From: an uncultured Hyphomicrobiales bacterium
GTDB taxonomy: Bacteria > Pseudomonadota > Alphaproteobacteria > Rhizobiales > Beijerinckiaceae
Direction: 5' to 3'
NCBI GenBank assembly: GCA_903851305.1
Contig: CAINNX010000029.1
Coordinates: 1 to 64,000 of the forward strand
Length of the DNA: 64,000 nt
The position numbers were made by a program, and so were the translations under genes. Positions 1 to 11,889 of the stretch are shown here, piece by piece. Under the pieces are notes generated by a model, which saw nothing but the letters and a program-made list of their open reading frames with translations, was not told the DNA's origin and ran no database searches. Position 1 is the stretch's first letter. Each line of letters begins with the position of its first letter.

Positions 1-937
1 TCACATGCTTATGGGCAATGCCCTGCTGATAGGTGTAGAGCAGCATCTGTTCCCAGGTGGCGCGGTTTTCATCAATGCCGAAGGGGAATGTATCGCCCAT
101 CATGTCGCGCATGCGGCGCGCATAAGTCGGCAACCACGGCAGCGGATAGCGCGAGACAGCCGGATCAAACAGACGCTCGATCGAGCGGTTCTTGGATTCC
201 ACAAAGGCATTGTAGAGGTTGCGCGGCACCCACGGGTTCTCGTCAACAATGCTCTTCTTCATCGCGATGATGTGCATGATCGGCCAGACCTTGGTCTTGG
301 CGTAATAATCTTCTTCCATCTCGAGATATTCAGGGAAGAGGCGCACGACATTCGGGTCGCCTTCGAGGAAGCAGGTCGGCGGACGCGCGATGATCGCGCA
401 ATCGATTTCGCCAGAGGCCAGCATTTCGGAGAGCGACTTGTCGGCCACGCGGGTGAGCTTCAGGCCTTCCGGCAGGTTCAGCTCGACCTTTTCAATACGG
501 CCCGGCGCATTGGCGCCCGCCTGATACCAATGCACGTCCGTCAGCTTCACGCCGCAATCATTGTGCATCCAGCCGCGCATATAGACGGCTGCCGAATGTG
601 CCCATTCGGGCGAGCCGACGCGCTTGCCCTTCAGGTCACCAATCGTCTTGATGCCGGAATTCTTGTTCACATAGAAAGACGAGAAGCGGAACAGACGCGA
701 GCAAACCACCGGCAGGCCGACAATGTCGCAATCGTCGCGCGTGATCTGGGTCGAGAATTTCGCAAACGACAATTCGCTCACGTCGAATTCGCGGTTGAAA
801 GTCTGGCGCGCGAAGATTTCATGGTGACCTAGCGTCAGCCAATTGTGGTCAATGCCCTCGGCCTTGACGAGGCCCATGCGGAAATCGCGGAAATGATCGT
901 AATCGGTCGTCGCGATGCTGAGTTTCAACTGGCTCAT
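1..937 (-). CDS. 4,5-dihydroxyphthalate decarboxylase-like protein (partial, runs off window start)
   Basis: This gene reads leftwards from an ATG at 937 and its end lies outside the window; 312 codons are visible. A strong ribosome site, GGAGGGG, sits 8 bases before the ATG. The product has the look of the Pht5 family, which has a periplasmic-binding-protein fold: EFDVSELSFA near residues 50-59, GKRVGSPEW near 104-112 and ARPPTCFLEG near 184-193. There is no signal peptide, which favours a cytoplasmic enzyme over a transporter subunit. In the named family member, 4,5-dihydroxyphthalate is decarboxylated to protocatechuate. The gene is divergent from a dehydroshikimate dehydratase-like gene that would also yield protocatechuate. 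The family call is good; the exact substrate is inferred. Confidence 0.72.
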   Translation of the reverse strand, partial: MSQLKLSIATTDYDHFRDFRMGLVKAEGIDHNWLTLGHHEIFARQTFNREFDVSELSFAKFSTQITRDDCDIVGLPVVCSRLFRFSSFYVNKNSGIKTIGDLKGKRVGSPEWAHSAAVYMRGWMHNDCGVKLTDVHWYQAGANAPGRIEKVELNLPEGLKLTRVADKSLSEMLASGEIDCAIIARPPTCFLEGDPNVVRLFPEYLEMEEDYYAKTKVWPIMHIIAMKKSIVDENPWVPRNLYNAFVESKNRSIERLFDPAVSRYPLPWLPTYARRMRDMMGDTFPFGIDENRATWEQMLLYTYQQGIAHKHV

Positions 938-1120
938 CTATCCACCCCTCCAAAGCTTGTTGTCTGCGGGTCTCTGACCCCGAGGGGCGGACCATCCCGG
1001 TTCTGATACATGAAAGGGCGGCCATGGGGAATATGGGCTGGCCGTCATTGCGGGGACATGCGGACCCCTTTATGCTTTGAAATCAGAAGAATCTGGCGCC
1101 ATGCCCTGAAGGAACCCTGC

Positions 1121-3013
1121 ATGCTTCGTTGGTCCATCGCTACCGTCTCCATGGGGGGCACGCTGGAAGCGAAACTGGCTGCTGTAGCCAGAGCCGGGTT
1201 CCGCGCTGTCGAGATTTTCGAAAACGACCTGACCTTCTTCTCGGGCAAGCCCAAGGACGTGCGTGCCCGCTGTCAGGATCTGGGCCTTGAGATTATCGGC
1301 CTGCAGCCTCTGCGCGATTTCGAATCCATGCCCGAGCCGATGCGCGCGCGCAATTTTGACCGCGCCGAGCGCAAATTCGACCTGATGGAAGAATTGGGCA
1401 CGCGCTTTTTAGGGATGTGCTCGTCCGTCTCCGAAGACAGTGCCGATGACAAACATCGCTCGGCCGCTGATCTGGCCGAGCTTGCCGATCGCGCCGCCCA
1501 GCGCGGCTTTCGCTTGGGCTATGAGGCGCTCGCCTGGGGCCGCTATGTAAAAGACTGGATGCAGGCCTATGAGCTGGTCTGCCTCGCTGACCGTCCCAAT
1601 CTCGGCATCGTGCTCGATTCATTTCATATCTGTGCCAACAAGAACCCGCTGGCGCCCTTGGCGGATATTCCAGCGAGCCGCATCGGTCTTGTCCAGCTCT
1701 CCGACGCGCCCGGCATTTTGATGGATCCGATGTCGCTGTCGCGCCATCACCGCTGCTTCCCTGGCCAAGGCGATCACCCGGTCGCTGAGTTTCTGGATTA
1801 CGTGATGAAGACGGGCTATCGCGGCCCTGTCTCGCTGGAAGCTTTCAATGACCATTTCCGTGGCGCACCGGCCGCCATGATTGCGCATGATGGCATGCGC
1901 TCGTTGCAGATTGCGGGCGAGACGCTCGACAAGGGTCGCGGCGCGCAGGGTCTCGCGCCTTTGCGCATCGGTGGTGAATTGCCAGAGGCCTCGCCGATTG
2001 GCGGCATTGAATTTGTCGAATTCACCACAGGCTCATCGGGCCCGGGGTCTTTCGTTGGCCTGCTGGAGGGGCTTGGCTTTACGCGCGTGGCGCGCCATCG
2101 CTCGAAAGAGGTTGATCTCTATCGCCAGAATGATCTCAACATTGTGGTCAACAGCGAGCAGGATGGCTTTGCCCATGCCTTTGGCTTGCTGCATGGCACA
2201 TCCATGTGCGCGCTGGGTCTGCGCTTTGATAATCCCGAGCGCGCGCTGGAGCGTGCCAATGCGCTTGGCGCGCCGACCTATTTCGGCCGCATCGGGCCCG
2301 GTGAAGATCTCATTCCGGCAGTGGCGGGCGTTGAAAATTCCCTGATCTATTTCATGGGTGCGCGCCAAGAGGGTGCGCAGACCAATTGGGATCGCGACTT
2401 TGTTTTCGACAAGGCTGAAGCGCCGGGTTCGCTGAAATGTTTCGACCATTTCTCCAACGTCCTGCGCCGCTCGGAATTCCTGTCTTGGATGACCTTCTAC
2501 AAAAGCGTGTTGGGTCTGGTGAATGATCCGCAGGTGGAAGTGGCCGATCCTTATGGGGCTTTCTACAGCCGCGTCATTCGCTCGCCGTCGAGCACGTTGC
2601 GGATCCCACTCAACATTGCCGATGGCGGCTCAACAGCTGTCTCGCGTTTTATCGACGCGTTTGGCGGATCAGGCGTGCAGCACATCGCGCTTGAAACCGG
2701 CGATATCTTTGCCTTTGTCGAAACAGCCGTTGCGCGCGGTGTGAAGTTTCTCACCATTCCGAACAATTATTACGACGATCTGTCGGCGCGCTTTGTTGAT
2801 CTCGATAATGATCTCATCGAGCAGATGCGCAAATATGGCATTCTCTATGATCGCAATCGGTCAGGTGATTTCTTTCAGATCTATACGGCGACGTTCGAGA
2901 AGACGTTCTTCTTCGAGATCGTGGAGCGCAGGAATTATGAGCTGTTTGGTGCTGCCAACACGCCCGTGCGCCTTGCCTCGCAAGTTGCCGAACAAGAACG
3001 CATGGGGTGGTAA
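1121..3013 (+). CDS. quiC: Bifunctional 3-dehydroshikimate dehydratase / HPPD-like fusion protein
   Basis: 630 residues from the ATG at 1121, chosen because GAAGGAA lies 6 bases upstream and homologues start with this LRWSIATVSM block. Residues 1-280 form a sugar-phosphate-isomerase-like TIM barrel with metal-ligand candidates E135 (GYEALAW), D166 (LDSFH), Q192 (VQLSD) and E240 (SLEAF). Residues about 295-610 are two vicinal-oxygen-chelate repeats like 4-hydroxyphenylpyruvate dioxygenase, and they keep the iron triad H443 (FDHFSN), H521 (GVQHIAL) and E599 (FFEIVERR). This layout matches QuiC1-type enzymes, which turn 3-dehydroshikimate into protocatechuate in quinate/shikimate breakdown. What the C-terminal half does is not established here. 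The downstream aldolase-like genes are probably co-transcribed. Confidence 0.85.
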   Translation: MLRWSIATVSMGGTLEAKLAAVARAGFRAVEIFENDLTFFSGKPKDVRARCQDLGLEIIGLQPLRDFESMPEPMRARNFDRAERKFDLMEELGTRFLGMCSSVSEDSADDKHRSAADLAELADRAAQRGFRLGYEALAWGRYVKDWMQAYELVCLADRPNLGIVLDSFHICANKNPLAPLADIPASRIGLVQLSDAPGILMDPMSLSRHHRCFPGQGDHPVAEFLDYVMKTGYRGPVSLEAFNDHFRGAPAAMIAHDGMRSLQIAGETLDKGRGAQGLAPLRIGGELPEASPIGGIEFVEFTTGSSGPGSFVGLLEGLGFTRVARHRSKEVDLYRQNDLNIVVNSEQDGFAHAFGLLHGTSMCALGLRFDNPERALERANALGAPTYFGRIGPGEDLIPAVAGVENSLIYFMGARQEGAQTNWDRDFVFDKAEAPGSLKCFDHFSNVLRRSEFLSWMTFYKSVLGLVNDPQVEVADPYGAFYSRVIRSPSSTLRIPLNIADGGSTAVSRFIDAFGGSGVQHIALETGDIFAFVETAVARGVKFLTIPNNYYDDLSARFVDLDNDLIEQMRKYGILYDRNRSGDFFQIYTATFEKTFFFEIVERRNYELFGAANTPVRLASQVAEQERMGW

Positions 3014-3022
3014 CGCCCCGTG

Positions 3023-3105
3023 GCCGTCATTGCGAGCGAAGCGAAGCAATCTAGGGGCCTCACGTCTGGCTTTCTGGATTGCTTCGCTTCGCTCGCAATG
3101 ACGGC
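3023..3105. repeat. Intergenic palindromic repeat, copy 1
   Basis: A perfect 29-bp inverted repeat has arms at 3023-3051 and 3077-3105 and a 25-base spacer. The arms begin GCCGTCATTGCGAGCGAAGC. It would fold into a long RNA hairpin between quiC and the first aldolase-like gene. It is one of six related elements in the window and the best preserved. Confidence 0.9.
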
Positions 3106-3135
3106 GAAAATGAAACATAAATTAGAGGAAACGAC

Positions 3136-3933
3136 ATGACACTGTTCCGCTGCGCCTGTCATTCAGGCCTTTCTTATCTGCGCTCGCCTGCCGACTTGGC
3201 CTCAGGCGCGCCAGCGCCCAAGTCTGGTGGCAAGGTTGATGCGTCGGTGTTCAAAGACATTGCCGCCGCTAGCCGTATTCTTGCGGACCAAGGCGTGGTC
3301 GATGGTTTCGGGCATGTCTCGATGCGCCACCCGCATGATCCAAATCGATTCCTGATGTCGCGCTCAATTGCGCCTGCGCTTGTGACACCCGATGATATTC
3401 TCGAATACGATCTGGAATGCGAATGTGTCGAAGCGCGTGGCTTTGGTTCATTCTTGGAGCGTTTCATCCACGGCTCGATCTATCGCGCCCGCCCAGATAT
3501 CAATGCAGTCGCCCATTCCCATTCGCCCAATGTCATTCCTTTCGGTCTGACGGGTCGCCCGATGCAGGCCATGTTCCACAATGCCGCTTTCATTGCACGC
3601 GGCGTGCCGCTTTTCGATATTTCGGAAAAGTTCGGCGCCACCGACATGCTGGTCGGCAATAACGCTAAGGGCGATGCGCTCTCAGCTGTGCTGGCGGACA
3701 AGGACATTGTGCTGATGCGCGCGCATGGGTCTGTGGCCACGGGCCCTGATTTGCAGACGGCGGTTTTTCGCGCGGTCTATACGGAATTGAACGCGCGCAT
3801 GCAGGTCACGGCGACCATGCTGGGCGGCCATATTGCAGCACTCTCGCCTGAAGAAGGTCGACTGGCTGATGAAGTGAACATGAAGGCTGGCTTCCGCGCC
3901 TGGGATTTGTGGAAGACACGCGTCGGTTTCTAA
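3136..3933 (+). CDS. Class II aldolase/adducin family protein (first of two)
   Basis: 265 residues; AGAGGAA lies 5 bases before the ATG. The class II aldolase fold is marked by the zinc ligands H127 and H129 (AHSHSP) and H197 (RAHGS), with the typical IYRARPD segment before them. The family includes sugar-phosphate aldolases and also decarboxylases such as the 3,4-dihydroxyphthalate decarboxylases. Given the Pht5-like and QuiC-like neighbours, an aromatic-acid decarboxylase is a reasonable guess, but the sequence does not fix the substrate. Compared with the next gene it has an N-terminal extension of about 30 residues with two cysteines (RCAC). It lies 12 bases before the next gene, so both are probably one transcript. 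Confidence 0.8.
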   Translation: MTLFRCACHSGLSYLRSPADLASGAPAPKSGGKVDASVFKDIAAASRILADQGVVDGFGHVSMRHPHDPNRFLMSRSIAPALVTPDDILEYDLECECVEARGFGSFLERFIHGSIYRARPDINAVAHSHSPNVIPFGLTGRPMQAMFHNAAFIARGVPLFDISEKFGATDMLVGNNAKGDALSAVLADKDIVLMRAHGSVATGPDLQTAVFRAVYTELNARMQVTATMLGGHIAALSPEEGRLADEVNMKAGFRAWDLWKTRVGF

Positions 3934-3945
3934 AAGAGGTTTGAT

Positions 3946-4620
3946 ATGTCGCAGAAGAATGATCCGCGCCAAGAGCTCGTCGATTGCATCCGCATGCTGG
4001 AAAAGGCGGATATCATCGACCACAACGGCCATGTCTCCATCCGCTATGGCGACAATCTCCTGATCAACAACGGCTCGGCAGTGAAGGGCCTGATGACACA
4101 GGATGATCTTGTCGAGATCGATATGGATGGCAATGTTGTGTCGGGCAAAGGTAAGCCGCCGCTCGAGTTCCACATTCACACCGAAATCTATCGCGCGCGC
4201 CCCGATGTGCAGGCGGTGGCGCATACGCATCCCAAATGGTCGACCTTTCTGACCATGGTCGGCAAGCCCTACAAGCATGTCTATGCGCAGGGCGTTTTGC
4301 TGGGCGATATGCCAGTGATGAACACGCCGATGTCGGTCAACACCAAGCCGATGGGCGAGCGTCTCGCGCAGACATTGGGCAAGCGTCCGGCGGTTTTGCT
4401 GAAATCACATGGCGTGACGATTGTCGGCACCAATATGATCGAGTGCTTCGCGCTCGCAGCTTACGTCGAAGAAAATTGCTATCGCCAATATATGGCCGAG
4501 CAGCTGGGCGAGCCTTACGAATTTTCGGAAGAAGAAAAGAAGGCTTGCTACGAAAAGCTCTGGTCAACGAGCTTATTCCAGAAGACCTGGGATCATTACC
4601 GCTCGAAGGTGACGGGCTAA
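3946..4620 (+). CDS. Class II aldolase/adducin family protein (second of two)
   Basis: 224 residues, close to the usual family length. Zinc ligands are H93 and H95 (AHTHP) and H155 (KSHGV), with the candidate catalytic E74 in PPLEFH. An AGAGG ribosome site precedes the ATG. It shares the family fold with the gene just upstream but differs over much of its length, so the pair is unlikely to be a recent duplication. The two may form different steps, or subunits of a mixed enzyme. The role is inferred to be aldol cleavage or decarboxylation of an aromatic or ring-opened acid. Confidence 0.82.
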   Translation: MSQKNDPRQELVDCIRMLEKADIIDHNGHVSIRYGDNLLINNGSAVKGLMTQDDLVEIDMDGNVVSGKGKPPLEFHIHTEIYRARPDVQAVAHTHPKWSTFLTMVGKPYKHVYAQGVLLGDMPVMNTPMSVNTKPMGERLAQTLGKRPAVLLKSHGVTIVGTNMIECFALAAYVEENCYRQYMAEQLGEPYEFSEEEKKACYEKLWSTSLFQKTWDHYRSKVTG

Positions 4621-4623
4621 CAG

Positions 4624-4712
4624 CCCGTCATTGCGAGCAAAGCGAAGCAATCCAGAGGCCTCTTGTGTTGCTCTGGATCGCCGCGTCGCCTGCGGCTCCT
4701 CGCAGTGACGAC
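4624..4712. repeat. Intergenic palindromic repeat, copy 2 (degenerate)
   Basis: The left arm CCGTCATTGCGAGCAAAGCG is well kept. The right arm has drifted (TCTGGATCGCCGCG... CTCGCAGTGACG). It lies between the convergent ends of the second aldolase-like gene and aroE, where a hairpin could help end both transcripts. Confidence 0.8.
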
Positions 4713-4725
4713 GCCTTTGGCTTCG

Positions 4726-5568
4726 TCAAATCGTCGCTTCCATCATGGCGCGCAGTTCTGGCGTCACTTTTGGCTCAATGCCAAACCAGTCGCGAAACGC
4801 CGGGCGGCCTTGATGCAGCAGCATGCCAAGGCCGTTGACGGTCTTGTTGCCGCGCTCGCGCGCTTCTTTCAACAGTGGCGTCTCTTTCGGGATGTAGACA
4901 ATATCCGAGACCAAAGCGTGCTTGGGTAATTTGGCGAGCGATAGATCGAGTGCGCTTTGTCCGACCATGCCTTGGCTTGTGGTGTTCACCACCATGGCTG
5001 CGTCTTCGAGCGCAGCGTGACGATCTTCCCACGCCACAGCTGTGATCGGTGCCCCAAACTCGCGCACCAGACCTTGTGCGCGTTCCGGTGAGCGATTGAT
5101 AATGCGAATATCCTTCGCGCCGCGATCAGCAAGCGACAGCGAGACGGCACGCGCGCCACCACCCGCACCCATGATCACGACAGGGCCATGTTCGGCTTTC
5201 CACTCCGGCACTTCTTCGAGAATGCCGTTGATATAGCCATAGCCGTCGTTGTTGGAACCTTTGAGCGAGCCATCCTTGCGCACCACCACGCAGGAGATCG
5301 CGCCGATGCGCTTGGCCATCTCATCGATCTCATCCATGAATGCCATGGCGGTTTCTTTATGCGGAATGGTGAGATTGCAGCCTGCAAAGCCAAGCGCATG
5401 CAGCGCCTTCAGCGCAGGGCCGATGCCATCCGGTTCAACCGCCAGCGGCAGATAGGTGCCAGCCAGATTGTGCGTTTTGAACCAGTAATTGTGCATCATC
5501 GGCGAGCGCGAATGCATCACGGGCCAGCCCATGACGCCGGCAAGAAGGTAACGGTCAGGATGCGCCAT
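4726..5568 (-). CDS. aroE: Shikimate dehydrogenase (NADP+) family protein
   Basis: 280 residues, normal for AroE. It reversibly reduces 3-dehydroshikimate to shikimate. Visible sites are the shikimate-binding SRSPMMHN (20-27), catalytic K71 in NLTIPHKE, catalytic D108 in NNDGYG, the nucleotide loop GAGGGARA (134-141) and NRSPERA, which suits NADP. The usual NTDG motif reads NNDG here. The position beside quiC and the aldolase-like genes suggests a catabolic copy feeding shikimate into 3-dehydroshikimate. A purely biosynthetic role cannot be ruled out without knowing whether a second aroE exists. Confidence 0.88.
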   Translation of the reverse strand: MAHPDRYLLAGVMGWPVMHSRSPMMHNYWFKTHNLAGTYLPLAVEPDGIGPALKALHALGFAGCNLTIPHKETAMAFMDEIDEMAKRIGAISCVVVRKDGSLKGSNNDGYGYINGILEEVPEWKAEHGPVVIMGAGGGARAVSLSLADRGAKDIRIINRSPERAQGLVREFGAPITAVAWEDRHAALEDAAMVVNTTSQGMVGQSALDLSLAKLPKHALVSDIVYIPKETPLLKEARERGNKTVNGLGMLLHQGRPAFRDWFGIEPKVTPELRAMMEATI

Positions 5569-5674
5569 GAAGAATCTCGAAGTGGAAACGGCTCTGCCCC
5601 CGGTTCGGGGTTAGCGGGGTTCTAGCGGCTCAAGGCGCGCCCGTCGAGTTTGACCTTTGGCCTGTCGCTCTGGC

Positions 5675-6748
5675 TCAGACCTGCCGCAGCACCTGCGCCA
5701 TATAGGCTTCAATGGAGGCCCAGTTGCGCCCCGCACCAATGGCGGCGCGATAGGAGCCAACAATGCGCGCCGCAAATGCGCTCTCGGATGCTTTGCGATC
5801 CAGCACCACTTGCGTCTTGGCGCGCATGGCGGCGATGACATCTGGCGGAAAGGCAGTCACCTTCGCGCCTGCGGCGACGAGTTCGACAATCGCCTGCGCA
5901 TTGCTGGCCTGCGCTTCCACGAGCCCCGCATTATGTTCGGCCGCGCAGGCGGTCTCGACAATGGCGCGCAGATCGTCTGGCAATTTCTCGAAAGCGGGGA
6001 TGGAGAGCAAAGCCTCAGCCGCGCCATTGGGCTTGTTGAAGCCCGGCATGTGATAGATGGGCGCATATTTCTGAAAGCCGAGTGGCTGGTCATTGACGGG
6101 TGCGAGCAATTCCACCGCATCAATCGTGCCGCGCTCAAGCGCTGGCACAATATCGCCCGGAGGAATGGATTGCGGTGTTGCGCCCAGTTCCTTGTAAACC
6201 TCGCCACCCAGACCTTGCACGCGTATGCGCAGGCCTTTCAGATCATCGACCGATGTGATGGCTTTGCGAAACCAGCCGCCCATTGAGGGGCCGGTGTTGC
6301 CAGCGAGCAAGCCACGCACGCCAGCGGGGCGGTAAAAATCGTCCCACAATTGCTGGCCACCGCGCTGTTCAATCCATGTCTGATGTTCAACAGGCGGCAG
6401 TCCAAAGGGCGCCGTGGTGAAGAGGGCCGCGCCCGGCATTTTGCCATCCCAGAAGAACGAGGCCGTGTGGCCCATTTCCGCGACGCCGGTCGAGACAGCT
6501 TCAAACACGCCAAAGGCTGGCACGATGGAGCCGGCCGGAAACACCTCCACCAGCATGCGCCCGCCGCTCATCTTGTTGATGCGCGCGGCGAGGCGTTCGG
6601 CAGACACGCCGGGGCCGGGAAGATTCTTCGTCCATGAGGTGATCATGCGCCAGCGGATCACGCTTTGTGCGCGCACTATGTGTGGGCTTGCGAGGGTCGC
6701 GGCTGCTGTTGCGGCCAGAAGTGTGCGGCGGGAGGAGATGTGGGTCAT
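5675..6748 (-). CDS. TRAP transporter substrate-binding protein, DctP family
   Basis: 357 residues. The N-terminus SSRRTLLAATAAATL is a twin-arginine-type export signal ending near HIVRAQ, so the protein should be periplasmic. The body matches the DctP family: WTKNLPGPGVSAERLA near the start, GLRIRVQGLGGEVYKELGA in the middle and TACAAEHNAG later. TRAP binding proteins capture organic acids for the membrane subunits DctQ and DctM. Neither partner is found next to it in this window. It lies about 100 bases after aroE in the same direction, so it may supply the shikimate/aromatic cluster, though that is inference. Confidence 0.85.
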   Translation of the reverse strand: MTHISSRRTLLAATAAATLASPHIVRAQSVIRWRMITSWTKNLPGPGVSAERLAARINKMSGGRMLVEVFPAGSIVPAFGVFEAVSTGVAEMGHTASFFWDGKMPGAALFTTAPFGLPPVEHQTWIEQRGGQQLWDDFYRPAGVRGLLAGNTGPSMGGWFRKAITSVDDLKGLRIRVQGLGGEVYKELGATPQSIPPGDIVPALERGTIDAVELLAPVNDQPLGFQKYAPIYHMPGFNKPNGAAEALLSIPAFEKLPDDLRAIVETACAAEHNAGLVEAQASNAQAIVELVAAGAKVTAFPPDVIAAMRAKTQVVLDRKASESAFAARIVGSYRAAIGAGRNWASIEAYMAQVLRQV

Positions 6749-6765
6749 CGGTCCAATTCATTGGG

Positions 6766-6843
6766 GTCGCCATTGCGAGCGAAGCGAAGCAATCCAGTGT
6801 GTTTCTGGATTGCTTCGTCGCTTGCGCTCTTCGCAATGACGGC
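6766..6843. repeat. Intergenic palindromic repeat, copy 3
   Basis: The left arm CATTGCGAGCGAAGCGAAGC begins at 6771. The right arm ends GCAATGACGG at 6842. It lies between the start of the TRAP gene and the stop codon of thiC, so it would fold just after thiC translation ends and may act as its 3-prime hairpin. Confidence 0.85.
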
Positions 6844-6861
6844 GAGGAGAGAGGGTTGCAA

Positions 6862-9900
<3,039 letters not shown>

Positions 9901-9901
<1 letters not shown>

Positions 9902-11346
9902 CAGATCAGCCCTCCCGTGGATTCATCATCAACGACCCACGTGTCTTTCGTGCCGCCGCCTTGACTTGAATTGACGACGAGTGAGCCTTCTTTCAAAGCC
10001 ACGCGCGTCAGCCCGCCGGGGATGACACGCACGCCATCGGCACCAGAGAGCACAAAGGGGCGCAAGTCTACGTGGCGCGGGCCAATGCCCGATTCAAAAG
10101 ACGCCGGGCAGGTCGAGAGATTGAGTGTCGGCTGCGCGATAAAGCCGTCGGGATCGTTTTGCAGCTTCACTGCAAATTCCGCTATCTGCGCTTGCGTCGC
10201 ATGCGGGCCGACGAGCATGCCATAGCCGCCTGATCCGTTGACTTCTTTGACCACCAGCTCGGGCAAATGCGCGAGCACATATTTCAGCGTGTCAGGCTCG
10301 CGGCAGCGCCAAGTCGGCACGTTTTTCAAAAGCGGTTCTTCGCCAAGATAGAATTTGATGATCTCGGGCATGTAAGTATAGACGGCTTTGTCATCGGCAA
10401 CACCTGTGCCCACCGCATTGGCGAGCGTGACATTGCCCGCCAGATAGGCGCTCATCAGGCCCGCCACGCCAAGCGCGCTGTCGGGACGAAAGGCGAGCGG
10501 ATCAAGAAAGTCATCGTCAAGGCGGCGGTAAATAACATCAACGCGCTGCGGGCCTTGTGTGGTGCGCATATAGACGATCTTGTCGCGCACCAAGAGGTCG
10601 CGGCCTTCGACCAATTCCACACCGAGTTTGTCGGCCAGAAATGAATGTTCGTAATAGGCCGAGTTATAAATGCCGGGAGTCAGCAGCACGCAAACAGGAT
10701 CAGAGCCCGATGCTTTGGGGGCAACCGAGCGAAGGCTGGTCAGCAAAGCGTCGGGATAATTTTCAACGGGTGCGACACGGTGGCGCGAAAACAATTCCGG
10801 CACGAGGCGCATCATCACTTCGCGGTTTTCCAGCATATAGGACACGCCAGAGGGCGTGCGCGCATTGTCTTCCAGCACATAGAAATCGTGATCATCCACG
10901 CGCACAATGTCGATTCCGGAAATGTGAACGTAGACATCGTGAGGCACTTTCACGCCGCGCATTTCGGGGCGGAAGTGCTCGTTCTGGAACACAATATCTT
11001 CCGGAATGATACCGGCCTTGATGACCTCGCCCTTGCCGTAAATATCGGCCAGAAACATATTCAGCACTTTGACGCGCTGTTTGAGGCCTGCTTCCAGTCG
11101 GGTCCATTCGGAGCGGCCGAGCACGCGCGGGATGATGTCGAATGGGATCAGGCGTTCAGTCGAATCCTTGTCGCCATAGACAGCGAAAGTAATGCCAATG
11201 CGCCGGAACATGAGTTCGGCTTGGCTGCGGCGCGAGGCCAAGAGCTCAGGCGGGGCGGAGGCAAGCCAGTCATTGACCCGTTCATAAACCGCACGCGGCA
11301 ACCCGTCGGGCTTGGTCATTTCATCAAAAAAGCGCCCATTGGCCAC
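9901..11346 (-). CDS. Circularly permuted type 2 ATP-grasp protein (DUF404/DUF407)
   Basis: About 481 residues from a GTG at 11346, chosen because GGAG lies 8 bases upstream and no ribosome site fits the TTG at 11382 or the GTG at 11379. The protein carries FDEM near the start, VLEDNARTPSGVSYMLENR in the middle, and ELVVKEVNGSGGYGMLVGP plus GGLTRVALKEGSLVVNSSQG near the end. These are the conserved ATP-grasp blocks. Such enzymes are predicted to form amide bonds using ATP. It is coupled to the alpha-E gene. The transglutaminase-like and proteasome-like partners common in other genomes are not next to it. Confidence 0.88.
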
Positions 11347-11382
11347 TGACTGCACTCCAGACCCACTGAAACGTTTCACCAA

Positions 11383-11889
11383 AAGCTAAGCAAGCCAAGT
11401 GCCATTCGAAATGGTGTGTGCGCCTGTTCTCTGGGCGGTGTTTTTCTACGACTAAGGGCGAAGGCTGGCGCAATAACAGGCTGGCGCGATGTTCGACTGC
11501 TCGCAAAGGGCTATTGTGTGCCTCTTTCTTGTGCAGCTTTTCCTAGGCCTTGAGAGCCCATTTGAAGGGGGCGAGGGCGTAGGAGGTCGGGCTTGCTTTG
11601 GGGTATGGCCAAAAGCAAAGAGGGCACAAGGCGATGGTTCAAGCAGAAACGATAATGAGTTTAGCCCCGCTTCATGACGTTTATGTGCAGCTGCGGTCTT
11701 TGGGCGCGAACCAATGGCAAATGGGCACAAAAGCTTGCCTCTGCCTTGGAATTGGTTCACTGTTGATCCATCCATTCTGCAGGGCGTAAGCCTTACCAAT
11801 GGAACAGCCGTTCGACAGAGCCCTAAGGCCGTGGCGGCGCCCCCTCGATTTGCAAATCTTGCAGGCTCCCCCCTGCTTTTCGGTGATTC
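11383..11889. other. Gene-poor stretch between ATP-grasp and RND adaptor genes
   Basis: About 500 bases with no convincing gene. Open frames here lack ribosome sites and do not read like proteins. No tRNA-like cloverleaf or clear terminator was seen. It should carry the promoters of both divergent units, but I cannot name a specific one. Confidence 0.6.

Noticed and set aside
5-832. Open frame of 275 codons on the plus strand
   Set aside because: It is antisense to the Pht5-like gene, whose minus-strand protein shows clear family motifs and a strong ribosome site.
3023-3105. Palindromic repeats as part of a CRISPR array
   Set aside because: Copies are tens of bases to kilobases apart, are palindromic across a long arm, and have no regular spacers or cas genes.
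11383-11889. tRNA or small RNA gene in the long gap
   Set aside because: No cloverleaf, conserved tRNA T-loop or terminator was found by eye.
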